From assembly GCA_032717465.1 (NCBI GenBank), contig CM064632.1, forward strand, positions 27,865,160-27,929,159: 64,000 nucleotides of DNA, in the 5' to 3' direction. The notes under the pieces were generated by a model. The model made no database searches and had not been told where the DNA came from. It was given only the letters and a program-made list of their open reading frames with translations. The DNA comes from Coenobita brevimanus (Eukaryota; Arthropoda; Malacostraca; Decapoda; Coenobitidae). Both the position numbers and the translations under genes were made by a program. Position 1 is the stretch's first letter, and every line of letters begins with the position of its first letter. Shown piece by piece: positions 1 through 11,999 of this stretch.

Positions 1-295
1 ACTCAACTCCTTCACCCCAACGTACCATTTAGCTTATTTTTGAAGCTAAGTGATGATTGCAGTCAGAAAATGAAAAGAAAAGAAACAGAAAGAAAAAAGA
101 AAGGTACTTCATATGTGGAAGAGTGGTTTGTCGAGGAAAAAATCGTTACTAGTAGGGATAGAAATGCTTTTTTTTTTGGGGGGGGGGGGGAAGAGGGGGC
201 CGAGGCTACAGCTCACATGAGAGAAAGAGAGAGAGAGAGAGAGGAAGGGGGAGGTGCCTATCGGTATATAAATAAGCCTATCAAATTGTTATTGT

Positions 296-596
296 GTGAA
301 GTAACCGTATGAGGAAGTAACTGTATGGGAAAGTAACTACAGGGAAGTAACTATGGGGAAGTACGGTAACTGTATGGGGAAGTAACTGTATGAGAAGTAA
401 CTTTATGGGGATGTAAGTGTATGGAAATGTAACTGTATGGAAAAGTAACTGTATGGGAAGTATATAACTGTATGGGAAGTAACTGTATGGGGAAGTAACT
501 GTATGGGGAAGTAACTCCATGGGGAAGCAACTGTATGGGCAAGTAACTGTATGGGGAATTGTATGGGGAAGTAACTGTATGGGGAAGTAAAAAAAA
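296..596. repeat. minisatellite, ~16-bp unit
   Basis: About 18 degenerate tandem copies of a unit close to GTAACTGTATGGGGAA. Units vary from 12 to 17 bp by loss or gain of G and A. No coding function is supported. Confidence 0.9.
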
Positions 597-908
597 ATTA
601 AAGAAATTTGTTAGTAATATTAAAGAAACAAGGACAAGTGATGGAAAGATAGAAAAACAGACAGATAGACAGAGAAACAATACGTCAACTGATTGATAAA
701 CAGAAATAAACAAGAACAGAAAGACATACATACACAAATAGATATATTTCAGTAGAAAGCTACATAGATAGAGGGGCAGATGATACTCTGATAGATTTAG
801 GCTAGGTATGAAGTAGATACACAAAGACAGACAAAGACTTGACAATAAACAAACAAAGACAAAGACAGAGAGAGACAGACAGACAGACAAACAAAAAGAT
901 GGACAAAC

Positions 909-966
<58 letters not shown>

Positions 967-1071
967 AAGAAATATAAGAAACAGGAAAAGACAGAAGTGA
1001 CAGAATGTAAATTCTCCATTTTAGCTTCACTTGGCGCCAAAATTCACTCTCTCTCTCTCTCTCTCTCTCTC
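597..1071. repeat. GACA/GATA-rich stretch and (GA)n array
   Basis: Degenerate GACA/GATA-rich DNA leads into a pure (GA)26 array at 911-962, followed by a (CT)n run at 1047-1071. No gene is seen in 1-300 or 597-1500. Confidence 0.85.
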
Positions 1072-1512
1072 CACCTATCTATCTGTATCTATATTTATCT
1101 ATATTTGTCTACCTGCCTATCTCACACACAAACCTCAGTAATTTCTTCCCAACAGATGCATATTAGATGACCCACTGTGACGAGTGGAAATGTTGGGTGG
1201 GAGACAGGGACAGGATAGAGCTGGAATTCTTTATTTTCTCGGACGTTTATAGCTGTGATAGATAAATAAACTGAGTGAGAGAAGAAAAAATCCAATTTGT
1301 TCTTACATCCTGACTTACAATTATTTTCTTTCCATGGGGTCAGGTTCTGTGTACCCTAAAACATAAGAGAAAATACAGAACTCAATCTCTACCCTGTCTC
1401 TCTCTCCCATCCAACATTTCCAGGCGCATATTAACACATACCTCTAATTGCTCCATTATCTCTCTCTTCTTTCTATTTCTAAATCGTAGTTAGAGGTTTA
1501 TTACTGGGAAAA

Positions 1513-1556
1513 ACGACGACGACGACGACGACGACGACGTCGATGATGATGATGAT
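1513..1556. repeat. (ACG)n then (GAT)n microsatellite
   Basis: Nine to ten ACG triplets pass directly into five GAT triplets. The neighbouring 1557-1830 has no recognisable gene. Confidence 0.9.
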
Positions 1557-1828
1557 GTTATAAAGACGATGTTAATTAAAGACTACCAACACTCTTTCAA
1601 TTCACCAGGCAATCAACCATTTTATTCCGTCGTCCAATGATTTGTGGACACGTGAATGAGAAAAAGTATAACAAACTAATTACCTACTGCGACACACACA
1701 CACACACATACCTAGTTAAAAATCCATTCCTTTTAATCACTTTACTGGAATATTTTCTTTAATAAAAGGAGAGGCAATACTTAAGACTACATATTTTGAG
1801 GCAAAAAATTTTGACATGATGACAGTCG

Positions 1829-1830
<2 letters not shown>

Positions 1831-1862
<32 letters not shown>

Positions 1863-1971
1863 CCAGAAGTTTAATAAAATCCAAAAAGATATCTGAACTA
1901 TGAATGAACGAAGGGAAAAAAATCGACGACAGAAGAAACGTGGAACAAGTTTTACTGCGTGTTTTGTAAAC

Positions 1972-2011
<40 letters not shown>

Positions 2012-2133
2012 AAAAAAACCCTGAACCTTTCTTACAGCCTGACACATAATTGTTTTCTCCTTTCCTGACTTTTCACACTATCGTCATTTCCTACCAATTC
2101 TCACTCACCTCAGAGCCCTCATTTCCAACCAGT

Positions 2134-2195
<62 letters not shown>

Positions 2196-2246
2196 TGAAA
2201 TTAATCTTGTAAGAAGTGTTGATCAATATACTGTTATTAAGGCTGT

Positions 2247-2298
<52 letters not shown>
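1831..2298. repeat. poly-A and opposed GA/CT arrays
   Basis: Poly-A at 1831-1859, (GA)n at 1976-2010, (CT)28 at 2136-2191 and (GA)23 at 2251-2297. The last two face each other as an inverted pair about 60 bp apart and could form a hairpin. No gene is seen through 2790. Confidence 0.9.
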
Positions 2299-2300
<2 letters not shown>

Positions 2301-2786
2301 AAATAAATAAATAACACAACGGGGTGGGGGGGAAGAGGAATACGGCAGGGAAAGGGAGGCATTTTGAACACAGATCCTACAATGTTTTTGCTTTTCCCTC
2401 AGTTTATTCCAATTAACACCGGACGATGTCATTTAGATGGAAGTATGTCTGAGCCAGAGGGTATTCAAGCTTTCTTCATAGTTTAACTCTCAAAGTCTTC
2501 CAACCACCCTCAATTCAGACGATTTTATTCAGTTGACAGCGACTTACAGGAGCCTGCCAGAGTTAAGATTTGAGACAGATGGAAAGGGAGATAATCTGAA
2601 AAATCGCCAATATAAGATGAGAGGATATAATTTTATCTGAGTAATATTCACAGATGAAAGACTGTATGATATTCAAGAAGGAATAGTCTACCATCATCAT
2701 ATTCACAAAAGTCCAATCACCATCATATTAAATAATTTATCCTATCACCACGATATTTACAAGGGGATAACTTGTACCACCATCCT

Positions 2787-2789
<3 letters not shown>

Positions 2790-2845
<56 letters not shown>
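2790..2845. repeat. (CA)28 microsatellite
   Basis: A pure CA dinucleotide run. It lies just upstream of the ATCATCATAATATT-containing minisatellite. Confidence 0.95.
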
Positions 2846-2846
<1 letters not shown>

Positions 2847-2869
2847 GTCCTGTTACTATAATATTGACA

Positions 2870-3445
2870 AGGAGAAAGTCAATCATCATAATATTTACAA
2901 GATGAAAAGTGACAAAAGTCTATCATCATAAGAGTTACAAGGGGAAAAGTGACAAAAGTCTATCATCATAATATTACAAGGGGAAAAGTGACAAAAGTCT
3001 ATCATCATAATATTACAGTTGAGTACACCGCTTCCCGTCCGATCAGCGAAGTTTAAGCAACGTTGGGTCTGGTTAGTACTTGGATGGGTGACCGCCTGGG
3101 AACACCAGATGCTGTTGGCATCCCTACGTGTCAAGTGGGGTTGGTGGAGGATTAGTGCCCCTCCCTGTAAAACAATTAAATCTAAGCCCTTGACCACCCC
3201 GTTTGGGATACATGGCGTCTGGCAATGAATGAATGAATGAAAATGAAAAGTGACAAAAGTCTATCATCATAATATTACAAGGGGAAAAGTGACAAAAGTC
3301 TATCATCATAATAGTTACAAGGGGAAAAGTGACAAAAGTCTATCATCATAATATTACAAGGGCAAAAGTGACAAAAGTCTATCATCATAATAGTTACAAG
3401 GGGAAAAGTGACAGAAGTCTATCAGCATAATATTTACAAGGAGAA
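2870..3445. repeat. 39-40 bp minisatellite split by a SINE
   Basis: Tandem copies of a 39-40 bp unit containing GTCTATCATCATAATATTAC and GGGGAAAAGTGACAAAA. Copies run from about 2870 to 3017 and resume at 3243-3445. The SINE at 3018-3242 interrupts the array, so the array is older than the insertion. Confidence 0.9.
3018..3242 (+). mobile_element. 5S rRNA-derived SINE (SINE3-like)
   Basis: Positions 3018-3120 closely match roughly nucleotides 20-118 of metazoan 5S rRNA. The internal-promoter landmarks GTCCGATCA, TTAAGCAACG, GGTTAGTACTTGGATGGG and GACCGCCTGGGAACACC are all present. The first ~20 nt of 5S are missing and one T is inserted before TTAAGCA, so this is not a functional 5S gene. 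A ~70-bp body follows at 3121-3190. The next 34 bp (3191-3224) match the 3' end of the LINE copies at 22.2 and 55.7 kb. The end is an (ATGA)n tail. The element sits inside a minisatellite. 5S-headed SINEs are the known SINE3 class; whether this family has been described I cannot tell. Confidence 0.85.
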
Positions 3446-3461
3446 AACTCCTACAGCCATA

Positions 3462-3591
3462 ATATTTCTATCTACCCGTCTATCTACATCCAGACGCCAA
3501 AATCCCGTAAAGGGTAGCTGTTTGTCTTCCGGTTAGTCGTTTAAGGGGAGGGGCACTAACCCTCTCCCAACCAACTTTTTGACACGTAGGG
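3462..3591 (-). mobile_element. body-only relative of the 5S-headed SINE
   Basis: Read on the minus strand, this begins CCCTACGTGTCAA, keeps the TTAGTGCCCCTCCCC stretch and ends with GGGATTTTGGCGTCTGG plus a GATAG-rich tail (3462-3489). That is the body and LINE-like tail of the SINE at 3018, diverged and without the 5S head. It starts at the same body nucleotide as the copy at 45574. Confidence 0.75.
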
Positions 3592-3603
3592 AAAATGTAT
3601 GGG

Positions 3604-3850
3604 TTGGTTATATAGTTACCACCCAGCGTTGTAATGGTTTCCTGGCTTAAAGGAAACTATTTGGCTTGTCACTCAATGTAAAGCCACCTGAAAAGGAGAG
3701 AAGAGTAACATACTGTGACATGAAAGATGGGAGAAATAGGAAGAGAGAGGACAGACATAGAAAAAAAGTAATAAAGGTGTACGAAGAAGTAGGCAGTACT
3801 ATATCAGGTGAGTGGATGATGGTCGCCACCACCCACCACCTATAATAATA
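3604..3850 (-). repeat. composite repeat, module X only
   Basis: Shares GGTTACCACCCAGCG-like, AATGGTTTCCTGG and GGCTTGTCACTCA motifs and the terminal CCACCTATAATAAT with the composite repeats at 44398-44835 and 45006-45572. The orientation corresponds to the minus-strand copy. The tRNA-like part is absent here. Confidence 0.7.
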
Positions 3851-3870
3851 CTGAAATTGGGAAAATCCAT

Positions 3871-5701
3871 CAGGATATCATTTACACGTACCGTATGTGA
3901 AAACAGGGAAAGCTGCAGGTATGGATGGGTGTGCTGTGGAATGCCTGAAGGGTGGTGGAGTGACTATTGTTGACTGGTTAGTAAGATTGTTGAATGTGTG
4001 CTTTGAGAAAGGTATGGTGCCAATTGACTGGGCAAGTGCTTGTGTGGTCCCGTTGTATAAAGGCAAGGGTGATAAGTATGAATGTACTAGCTTTAGGGGT
4101 ATAAGTCTGTTGAGTGTTGTAGGTAAAGTGTATGGTAGAGTGTTAATTATGAGAGTTAGAGAGGGTACAGAGGGAGTGATTAGTGATGAGCAGTGTGGCT
4201 TTAGGAGAGGGAGGGGATGCGTTGATCAGGTGTTTGCTGTGAGACAAGTGTGTGAAAAGTATTTAGCGAAAGGCAAGGATGTGTTTTGGGCATTTATGTA
4301 TTTAGAGAAAGCGTATGATAGAATTGATAGGGAGGCTTTGTGGACTGTTTTAAGATTGTATGGACTTGATGGTAGGTTACTAAAAGGGGTGAAAAGTTTT
4401 TATGTAAATAGTAGAGCGTGTGTAAGAGTGGGAAATGCTGTGAGTGATTGGTTTCCCGTGAGAGTGGGGCTGCGACAGGGATGTGTGATGTCGCCTTGGT
4501 TGTTTAATATTTACATGGATGGTGTTGTAAGGGAGGTGAATGCAAGAGTTTTAGGTGGTCTGAGTCTGGTAAATGTTGATGGAGGAGAGTGGAATCTGAA
4601 GCAGCTGCTGTTTGCAGATGATACTGCACTGGTGACTGATTCAGAGGAGAGATTGAGACAGTTGGTAGAGGAGTTTGGAAGGGTGTGCGAAAGGAGGAAA
4701 TTGAAAGTAAATGAGAATAAGAGTAAAGTGATGAAGTGTACGAGGTTGATAGATGGTAGGGGGATGAATATAGTTTTGAATGGTGAGTTGCTTGAGGAGG
4801 TAGATTGTTTTAAATATCTAGGGTCACATGTTGCTGTGGATGGAAGAATAGATGCAGAAGTGAAGTTTAGAATAAATGAAGTAGGAAAGGTGCTGGGAGG
4901 AATGAAAAAGTGTTTAAATGTCGTTCGCTTAGAATGGATGTAAAGAGAAGGCTGTATGAGGGTGTTGTGGTACCGACTGCATTATATGGGGCTGAAACAT
5001 GGAATGTGGGTGTAACAGAGAGGAAAAGTTTGAATGTAATGGAGATGAGATGTCTGAGGAGTATGTGTGGAGTGACGCGTATGGATCGAGTGCGAAATGA
5101 TGAAGTGCGAAGGAGAACTGGAGTTGTTCGGGAGATGGCTGGTAGAGTTGAGCAGAGGGTGTTGCAATGGTTTGGGCATATGGAGAGAATGGATAATGAA
5201 CGATTGGTGAAAAAGATAACTAGATCTGATGTGAGAGGTGTAAGGCTGAGAGGGAGACCACGAATAGGATGGATGGACAGTGTGAAGAGAGCACTGGATG
5301 CGAGAGAGATGTCTGTTGAGCAAGGAAGAGTGGCTGTGCGTGACAGAAATAAATGGGGAGAAATTGTGAATGAATAAGTGATGACGCAGCCCTGAGGGAA
5401 TATTCTCCCGCATTTGGTCTGATCAGCTAGTCAGGTCAGGTGCGAGTAAGGGGATGGGTCTGTTATGATGTGGCAGGGGTAAACCAGTTCTGCTGTCGGG
5501 CCCTGCTGCGGATGTCACTGATTGCATTGCGCAGTTGACCCTTGTGCGGTGTGATGCGGTGAGGATCTGTCCGTTCTCCCCTTTGGGGCTAAGATGCGAA
5601 TGAATGTTTGAATGGATGAGTAAATGGAGAGTGAGTCGTCCTGTCTCGGCTACCTCCCTTTCCTTGGGGGAAGCAGCCTAGGTATATAGATAGATAGATA
5701 G
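3871..5701 (+). pseudogene. LINE family C: reverse transcriptase, frameshifted, with 3' UTR
   Basis: A 5'-truncated non-LTR retrotransposon. The first open frame (3897-4943, 348 aa) has RT motifs in order: KAAGMDG near the start, FRGISLLSVVGK, GFRRGRGCVDQ, the DLEKAYDR-type block, RQGCVMSPWLFN, and the catalytic FADD at residues 239-242. A single frameshift near 4905-4940 moves the frame to 4910-5377 (155 aa). That part has the post-RT thumb (PTALYGAETW), a WFGHMERMD block and RGRPR near the C-terminus. No endonuclease remains. A ~300-bp 3' UTR leads to a (GATA)n tail at 5679-5701. The protein resembles families A and B in this window, and all three look like one clade, possibly RTE-like. It would have acted by target-primed reverse transcription; this copy is dead. 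Confidence 0.85.
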
Positions 5702-5933
5702 TATGTGGAAAAAGTCGTCGAAGAAAAAAGCCTATCACCGTATACGAAAGACAAATTTTTTGGACTGCTTCTTCCTCTTCGACTTAAAACCGCTCATGAA
5801 TACTTATAAAACTAGACAAAATAAAAATGAGTGTTAATGCATACCTAAGCGACGCCCGATGACAGGTAGACAAAGTAATACTCATCTCGAAGAGAAAAAA
5901 AAAAAAAAGGAGAATTATTAGTTACATTTAGTG

Positions 5934-5934
<1 letters not shown>

Positions 5935-5971
<37 letters not shown>

Positions 5972-6190
5972 GTTGCCCTCGAATCCTCTCATTCCCTCTT
6001 TCCCTCCATACCTTTCTTCCCTTCCTCTCCCTCCAACATTCCCCTACTTTCTCCACTCTCTCTCCTTCATCTCGCATTTTCTCCTGCCCTTTCCTCCCAC
6101 CCTCTGTACTACCATGCTTGCCCTTCTCTCCCCTCCCTCTCCTTATTCCATCATTCCACCCTTCCTCTTTTCCCTGCCTCCTCCCACTTT
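5935..6190. repeat. (CT)n array and pyrimidine-rich tract
   Basis: (CT)17 at 5935-5969 continues into about 220 bp of almost pure C/T. The translation of this stretch is low complexity and not a protein. The preceding 5702-5930 holds no gene. Confidence 0.8.
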
Positions 6191-6204
6191 AATGGCGTAG
6201 CGAG

Positions 6205-6880
6205 CCAAAATGCTGTTAGTTCACCTTTACCCTATACTATACCAAGCAAGGCACCGAATTTGTGTTATTTCGGAGGCTGATGATGTAAGAGAATATTACA
6301 CACATCGTTGGAAAACTTATGGAAAGGTGACAGGTATGACTTAAGTAACTTCCTTTAAACTCGCTACTATACCGATAAAACCAAAAAATAAATAAATAAA
6401 TAAATAAACCTGAGCACCAAACAGCACTGAAACCGTGTAATTTCTGAGGCTATCAAAGCTCTCACGGATCTACGTACAGTACACAGTTTGAAAGCTAACG
6501 AAACTGTATTATGTGTTATTTAAATGACTTTTGAAAATCCGCCACCATATTGCCGAAAAAACGCTATAAGGAGTAAATTTACCCTCAACAGCCCCAAAAG
6601 TAAGTCATTCTGGAAACGATTAAACCTAGAGCGAATTAGGCCACATCATCACAAAGCTTAAGAAAAAGTTATAGATGTTACTTAAGTAGTTTTTCGCAAA
6701 ATTATCCACCATGCTCATGAAAAAAAAAAAAAAAAAAAAAAAAAAAGCCAAACTGAGCACCAAACAACACTTACTTTTTTCCGGAGACTTCAGCCTACAG
6801 CAGACATACATCGATGGAACGCTTATGGAAAAGTAATACTCGCTTCTGTTAAGTGACCCAGAAAATTCGCCACAACACTG

Positions 6881-6918
<38 letters not shown>

Positions 6919-7065
6919 AAAATCGAGCACCAAAACTGTGATATCTCGGCATCTAATAACACTACATGGACCCACACATATCACTTCAAAACTTTTCAAA
7001 GTACTAAAAATGTTGCTTAAGTGGTTCTTCTCAAAATTCGCCACCATATCCCCGAACAAGGACTA
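6205..7065. repeat. ~170-bp degenerate tandem repeat with A-run junctions
   Basis: Five diverged units start near 6205, 6410, 6590, 6748 and 6921. Each holds a GAGCACCAAA-like start, a CGATGGAACGCTTATGG-like middle, CTTAAGT, and an end near AATTCGCCACCATATTGC. Several junctions carry long A runs (6720-6746 and 6884-6916) or an (AAAT)n run near 6388. No coding potential. Confidence 0.7.
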
Positions 7066-7249
7066 TTCTTAGTTGATAAGAAAATCAGTTCTATTATAAT
7101 TTTCCATCTACGCGTGCATACAAAACTATTTCAACTGGGAAATGTCTGTATTAACGTAAGGATATTGCAACCTCATCTCCTAGCACTTGTGTCGTACACA
7201 AATCTGTGTCATACTTCCCACGAACTAGCAAAGGGGAGATAACTTACTG

Positions 7250-7640
7250 ACATTTAGCTTCCTGAATATTTTCATTGTTATTACTTTTAGCTTCCTTAAT
7301 CTTTTCATTTAGCCTACTATGTTTAGCTTCCTTAATCTTTCCAACCTTATTACTTTCTGTTTCCTTAATTTTTTCAACCTTACTACTTTTAGCTTCCTTA
7401 AACTTTTCAACCTTATTTCTTTTAGCTTCCTTAATCTTTTCAACTTTATTACTTTTAGCTTCCTTAAACTTTTCAACCTTTTTACATTTTGCTGCCTTAA
7501 TCTTTTCAACATTATTATTTTAGCTTCCTTAATCTTCAACCTTATTACTTTTAGCTTCCTTAATCTTCAATCTTATTACTTTCAGCTTCCTTAATCTTTC
7601 CAACCGTATTACTTTTATCTTCCTTAATCTTTTCAATCAG
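7250..7640. repeat. ~33-bp minisatellite
   Basis: About 11 copies of a T-rich unit containing TTTAGCTTCCTTAATC and TTCAACCTTATTAC. The open frames across it on both strands are by-products of the repeat. The following 7641-8450 has no recognised gene, only a short (GA)n at 7855-7881. Confidence 0.9.
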
Positions 7641-8470
7641 GTCTGTAAAGAAATGAAAGATACTTGTTCCAGGTTCGTTCTCCCCGTCTAAACATGGAAA
7701 TGTAGGTCAGAATAGTGAAGATTGTGGTGATATCTTTCTCCTGCCTATTACCCCAAAGAAACTCAAAATTACCCTACTTTAGGTAATTTACGCCAAGCTG
7801 GAAGTCTTTGGTCAAGTCCTAAGCTGTTGAAGGTTCCTGAAGTATTTTCCTTGGCAGAGAGAGAGAGAGAGAGAGAGAGATTACTATAGACTACGCTATT
7901 CTTCGTTTACTCTTGCAACATCTAGACACCTTCATTCAGCCCATACGACCCCCTTGTTGTCCTGTAGTAAAGGGTTTAATATATATGCCATACCTACTCC
8001 GTTTTATTCGAAAAGTCTTCTAAATTTACTAAAACTGCTGGAGATCGTGACTAAGAAAATATAAAATTGGCGTCACTGTGTTGAAAGAATTAAACGCTTC
8101 TTTTATACTACGTTTACTCAAAGGCGCCTGGGAATCAAGTGGTATTGTTGTCTCAGTCTGATTGATGGCCTTGTGTGGGTGCGATCCGCGAGGGGTGACT
8201 GGGAGAATTTTTGATCGTGTAAAGACAACAGCGGATATAACTTGCTTTTTGCTTCAACGTTCTCGACTACGACAACCTCTAGACGGGTCCGTACACCTCG
8301 AAGGGGTTAATATGGGACTGTGCTGATACCGTTATTATTGCAAGGAGACCAAGGCAGAAACTTCTCATACTTTTACAAACGATTTTCGGGTACAGTTAAG
8401 TAACTGCCTGCTATTTCTATGATGATCCTAACCTGGTTCAAAGTGCAACTTTGGGAACAAAATGTGATAC

Positions 8471-8983
<513 letters not shown>

Positions 8984-10140
8984 CTACAAAGTTTTCACGC
9001 CTATCAAAAATTTTGCAGAAATAAGATCCGTGAGCTAAGATATATTAAAAAAAAAAAAATACAATCAATTCCAAGTCCTAACTATGAGTTGTTTTTTTCT
9101 TACATGGAAGACAAGCACTAGACACAGAATGATCCTTCTTTAACCCTTCTTCTTCCTGCAAGAGAAAATAGCCTGGATACGACGTTGAACTGGTTCTGAA
9201 CTACTGTAGGTAAGGAGGAGGAAAAGTGAGTACCGAATCTTGTCACCGCTACTGTTCTCCCTGCAGAGAAAAAATAAATAAGTAAATAAATAAATGCGAC
9301 AAAGACTTGGTCATAAGCTGGCAAATCTAACCCCATGACCATAGGAAAAGATTCGTAACAGTGACTGGAAGACGTACAGTGGAAGGGGAGCACCAGCGTC
9401 ATGAAGAACTATGATGCGGACCAAAACAAATCAGAGTTCGGGACAAGAAGAACCACCATGAACCAAAATAAAATAAACGGGTAGGAACATGAGCAACCAC
9501 AATTAAACAAAATAACCCAATTAGGTAAGTAATATGAAGAAGCGCTATGAGCCAGACTAAGTAATGGGTGTTGGGATATGGGGATCTAACAGAAGAATAA
9601 TTCATGAGGCTCTAGTCAAGGAAGGCAGGCGGGAAACTGTTATGTGTTTGCCCTAACCTGACAAAGATCTCTGGTCCTTTTCATCATAGTTGTTGGCCAA
9701 GTGTAGTAATGGTAAATCTGACCAGTAACCAAGGACTCTCATTCTTACTTAATAACGAAGGCTCACTATATATCATGCAGCCACGACTTAACACTGAAGT
9801 TGTGGGAGTGGCCCAGTTCTGTCAGGTGAAAACAAACACTCCTGCGGGATATCATCAGAACTATGGTAGAGCTTGTTCGTGAGGATCCAGTCCATACACT
9901 TTACATTTTAGTATGGCTCAGATTTCCATTTTGCATCAGACTGACGTTCTTCATTTTGCATCTGATTTCACGTAGTTCAGCAGCAGAAAAAAGTGTACAA
10001 TTCTATATACTTCCCATAGGACCTCTTCGTGACTCTCACTATATCTTAGTGTTAATCAGTTAATATAAACTTGCATTCAAGATGCAGAGACGTCAATTTT
10101 TGGTCAAGCCAGAGTAAAAAGAGGAATAACATACATTCTT
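8984..10140. other. no recognisable feature
   Basis: Mixed-composition DNA with no supported gene or repeat family. If 10151-10262 is a real first exon, this would be its first intron on the minus strand. Confidence 0.4.
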
Positions 10141-10150
10141 TACAACTTAC

Positions 10151-10262
10151 CGAGGGGAATGGTGTCCGCCGAGACCGAGGTTGAGAAGACCGAGAGCCAC
10201 CCCACCATCAGCAAGCCCATGGTCACCCACAGCCGCCCACGCGACACCCACATCACGCCCAT
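10151..10262 (-). CDS. candidate first coding exon: signal peptide plus splice donor
   Basis: On the minus strand an ATG at 10262 sits in a strong context (CGAACCATGG). It opens 37 codons with a hydrophobic core (WVTMGLLMVGWLSVF) and a likely cleavage site after SVSA, followed by DTIPL and a split codon starting with G. The exon ends at 10151 directly before GTAAGTTG, a consensus donor, giving a phase-1 intron. A secretory signal followed by a phase-1 donor is typical of exon 1 of a secreted or membrane protein. DTIPLG resembles the start of the amino-terminal domain of arthropod ionotropic glutamate receptors (IPxGxIF-type), but six residues are weak evidence. Later exons would lie at lower coordinates; I could not find one in this window. 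Confidence 0.5.
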
Positions 10263-10429
10263 GGTTCGAGGGTCAGTGTGACGAACGTAAACTGCCAGTT
10301 GATTTCTTTACAGCAACGTTGCCAGCGCGAGTTATAAACAACGACGAAATATTTTTTAAAACTGCCATACGGTGTCTTAAAAGTCTGTATCAAGACTGCA
10401 TACTGTTTCTCAAAACTTTTTACAAGACT

Positions 10430-11095
10430 TTGCCGTAGTTTCAAAATTTTGTTATTCGATATTTATTAAGCTTTTTTTTTTCTTTAAGATTTCTGTATGT
10501 TATTTTATCCAAAGCTTGATCCAGTTTTTAATACACGATTTTCTTATTTTCAAGATTTTTGGTAGGCAATTTTTTTTTCAAGATTTTAGTCAAAGTTTTT
10601 TCTATTTCAAGACATTTTTGTAGACATATGATTCTCTTTAATACCGTCTCAAGGCTTTGCTTACAGATTTCTAAATAAGGTTCAAGTCTTTGTTCTCGGA
10701 CTTTCTAATTACTTGTTTCAAGAGTCAGATACATGTCTTCCTAAAGTATTCATTTCCATGCCTGCTTCAAGATTCTGGTGTATGATTTTCTTGAGAGTTG
10801 CTTCATAATTTTGGCATATGTGTATTTCTAAGACTTTCCAAATTTGGTATACAGCTTGTTTAATGTGTCTTAAGACTTTGCTTATAATTTTCTTAGCCCA
10901 CTTTTCCGATTTTTCGATTTTATTTCCTTGGAGTCTGCGTTGATAGCTTGATATAAGATACGGTTTTCTTGATCTGTTTTGAAGCGCTGTATTTCTTTGA
11001 CTTGTTTAAGTATTTGCCATGTAATTTTCTTACCAAATGTATGAAACTGATGAAGTACTCTTGCATTTAAGACTGCCATGCATTTTTTTTTTTTT
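10430..11095. repeat. T-rich degenerate repeat field
   Basis: Loose ~40-bp periodicity of TTTCAAGACTTT-like and GTATACGATTTTCTT-like motifs, with poly-T runs near 10473 and 11083. It lies upstream of the candidate exon at 10262 on its strand. No gene is seen here or in 11096-11487. Confidence 0.5.
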
Positions 11096-11487
11096 TTTTA
11101 GTCTAGTTTCGACTCTGCAAAACAATTTCTTTTATACATTCGTACGATGGCATAAACAATATATTTTCCTTGTTGAACAGTTTGCCTAACAGTTTCCCTT
11201 GTCAAACCTCATCCGAAATTAAACAATGTAGCAATTCCGTCAGACTATGGAGGTCACTGGAAGCTTCTCTATATTTACTTCGCAGGACTCAAAAGTTAAT
11301 TATGGTTAAGCCGTAAAGGATTTCACACACAAAATTTCAATGAAACATTCTGTCTCATAAAAACACTATACAACTTGTATCTGGTTGAAAGGATGGTTTG
11401 TGTTTAGGTTTTCAATTAATTCACAGTAATTATCTGTTGTGTTTACGCTTTGGAAGATCGAGAGGGATGTAACTGTAGCCGTTCGTA

Positions 11488-11680
11488 GGTCCGGGCAGGG
11501 ATGCACAAAACTCCGTCGGATGGCAGCCTTAAGGCTGGCCTTAAATGAAATATTAAAGGCGGCCCTACGGCTGCCTCTAAGGCCCATGCACGATGACCCC
11601 TTGCCTTGTCTTAAGGCTGACTTAAGTTTAGTGCATTGGCCTTAGCTAAGGCTAGCCTTAACTGTAGGGAATGTTTTTGG
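11488..11680. repeat. left inverted end of the Harbinger-like element
   Basis: The tip GGTCCGGGCAGGGATGCACA is followed by repeated (A/G)GCCTTAAGGC, GTCTTAAGGCTGACTTAAG and GGCCTTAGCTAAGGC motifs. These short palindromes are plausible transposase-binding sites. The inverted counterpart is 17590-17733. Confidence 0.65.
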
Positions 11681-11999
11681 GGAAATCTCGTGCATCAGCT
11701 GAGACTCTTCCGACCAATCAGACGGCAGAACACAGAAACACTGGGCTAATCACAGAGCTTCATGAATCAGCAGGGGGTGAGAGGCGAGAGCGAGTGTTTA
11801 TGTTACCGGCAATGTGGGGAAACCCGTCCCATAGAATGCCTAGGTAAACTATGTAATGCTAAAATTTCAAGACAAGATGTAAGAAAATCATCTGTACACA
11901 TTTCCATGGTAGTCTGTAGATTACCGTGTTTGTTTTAGGCAAAGTGAGAAACGACCAAACTGTAGCAAACCGGCAAATGTGAAATCTGTTATTTCAGTA

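Noticed and set aside
3018..3120. A functional 5S rRNA gene
   Set aside because: The first ~20 nt are missing, box A carries an inserted T, and the sequence continues directly into a SINE body and LINE-like tail.
2895..3445. A CRISPR array
   Set aside because: The units are contiguous 39-bp tandem repeats without unique spacers, in a eukaryotic-type context.
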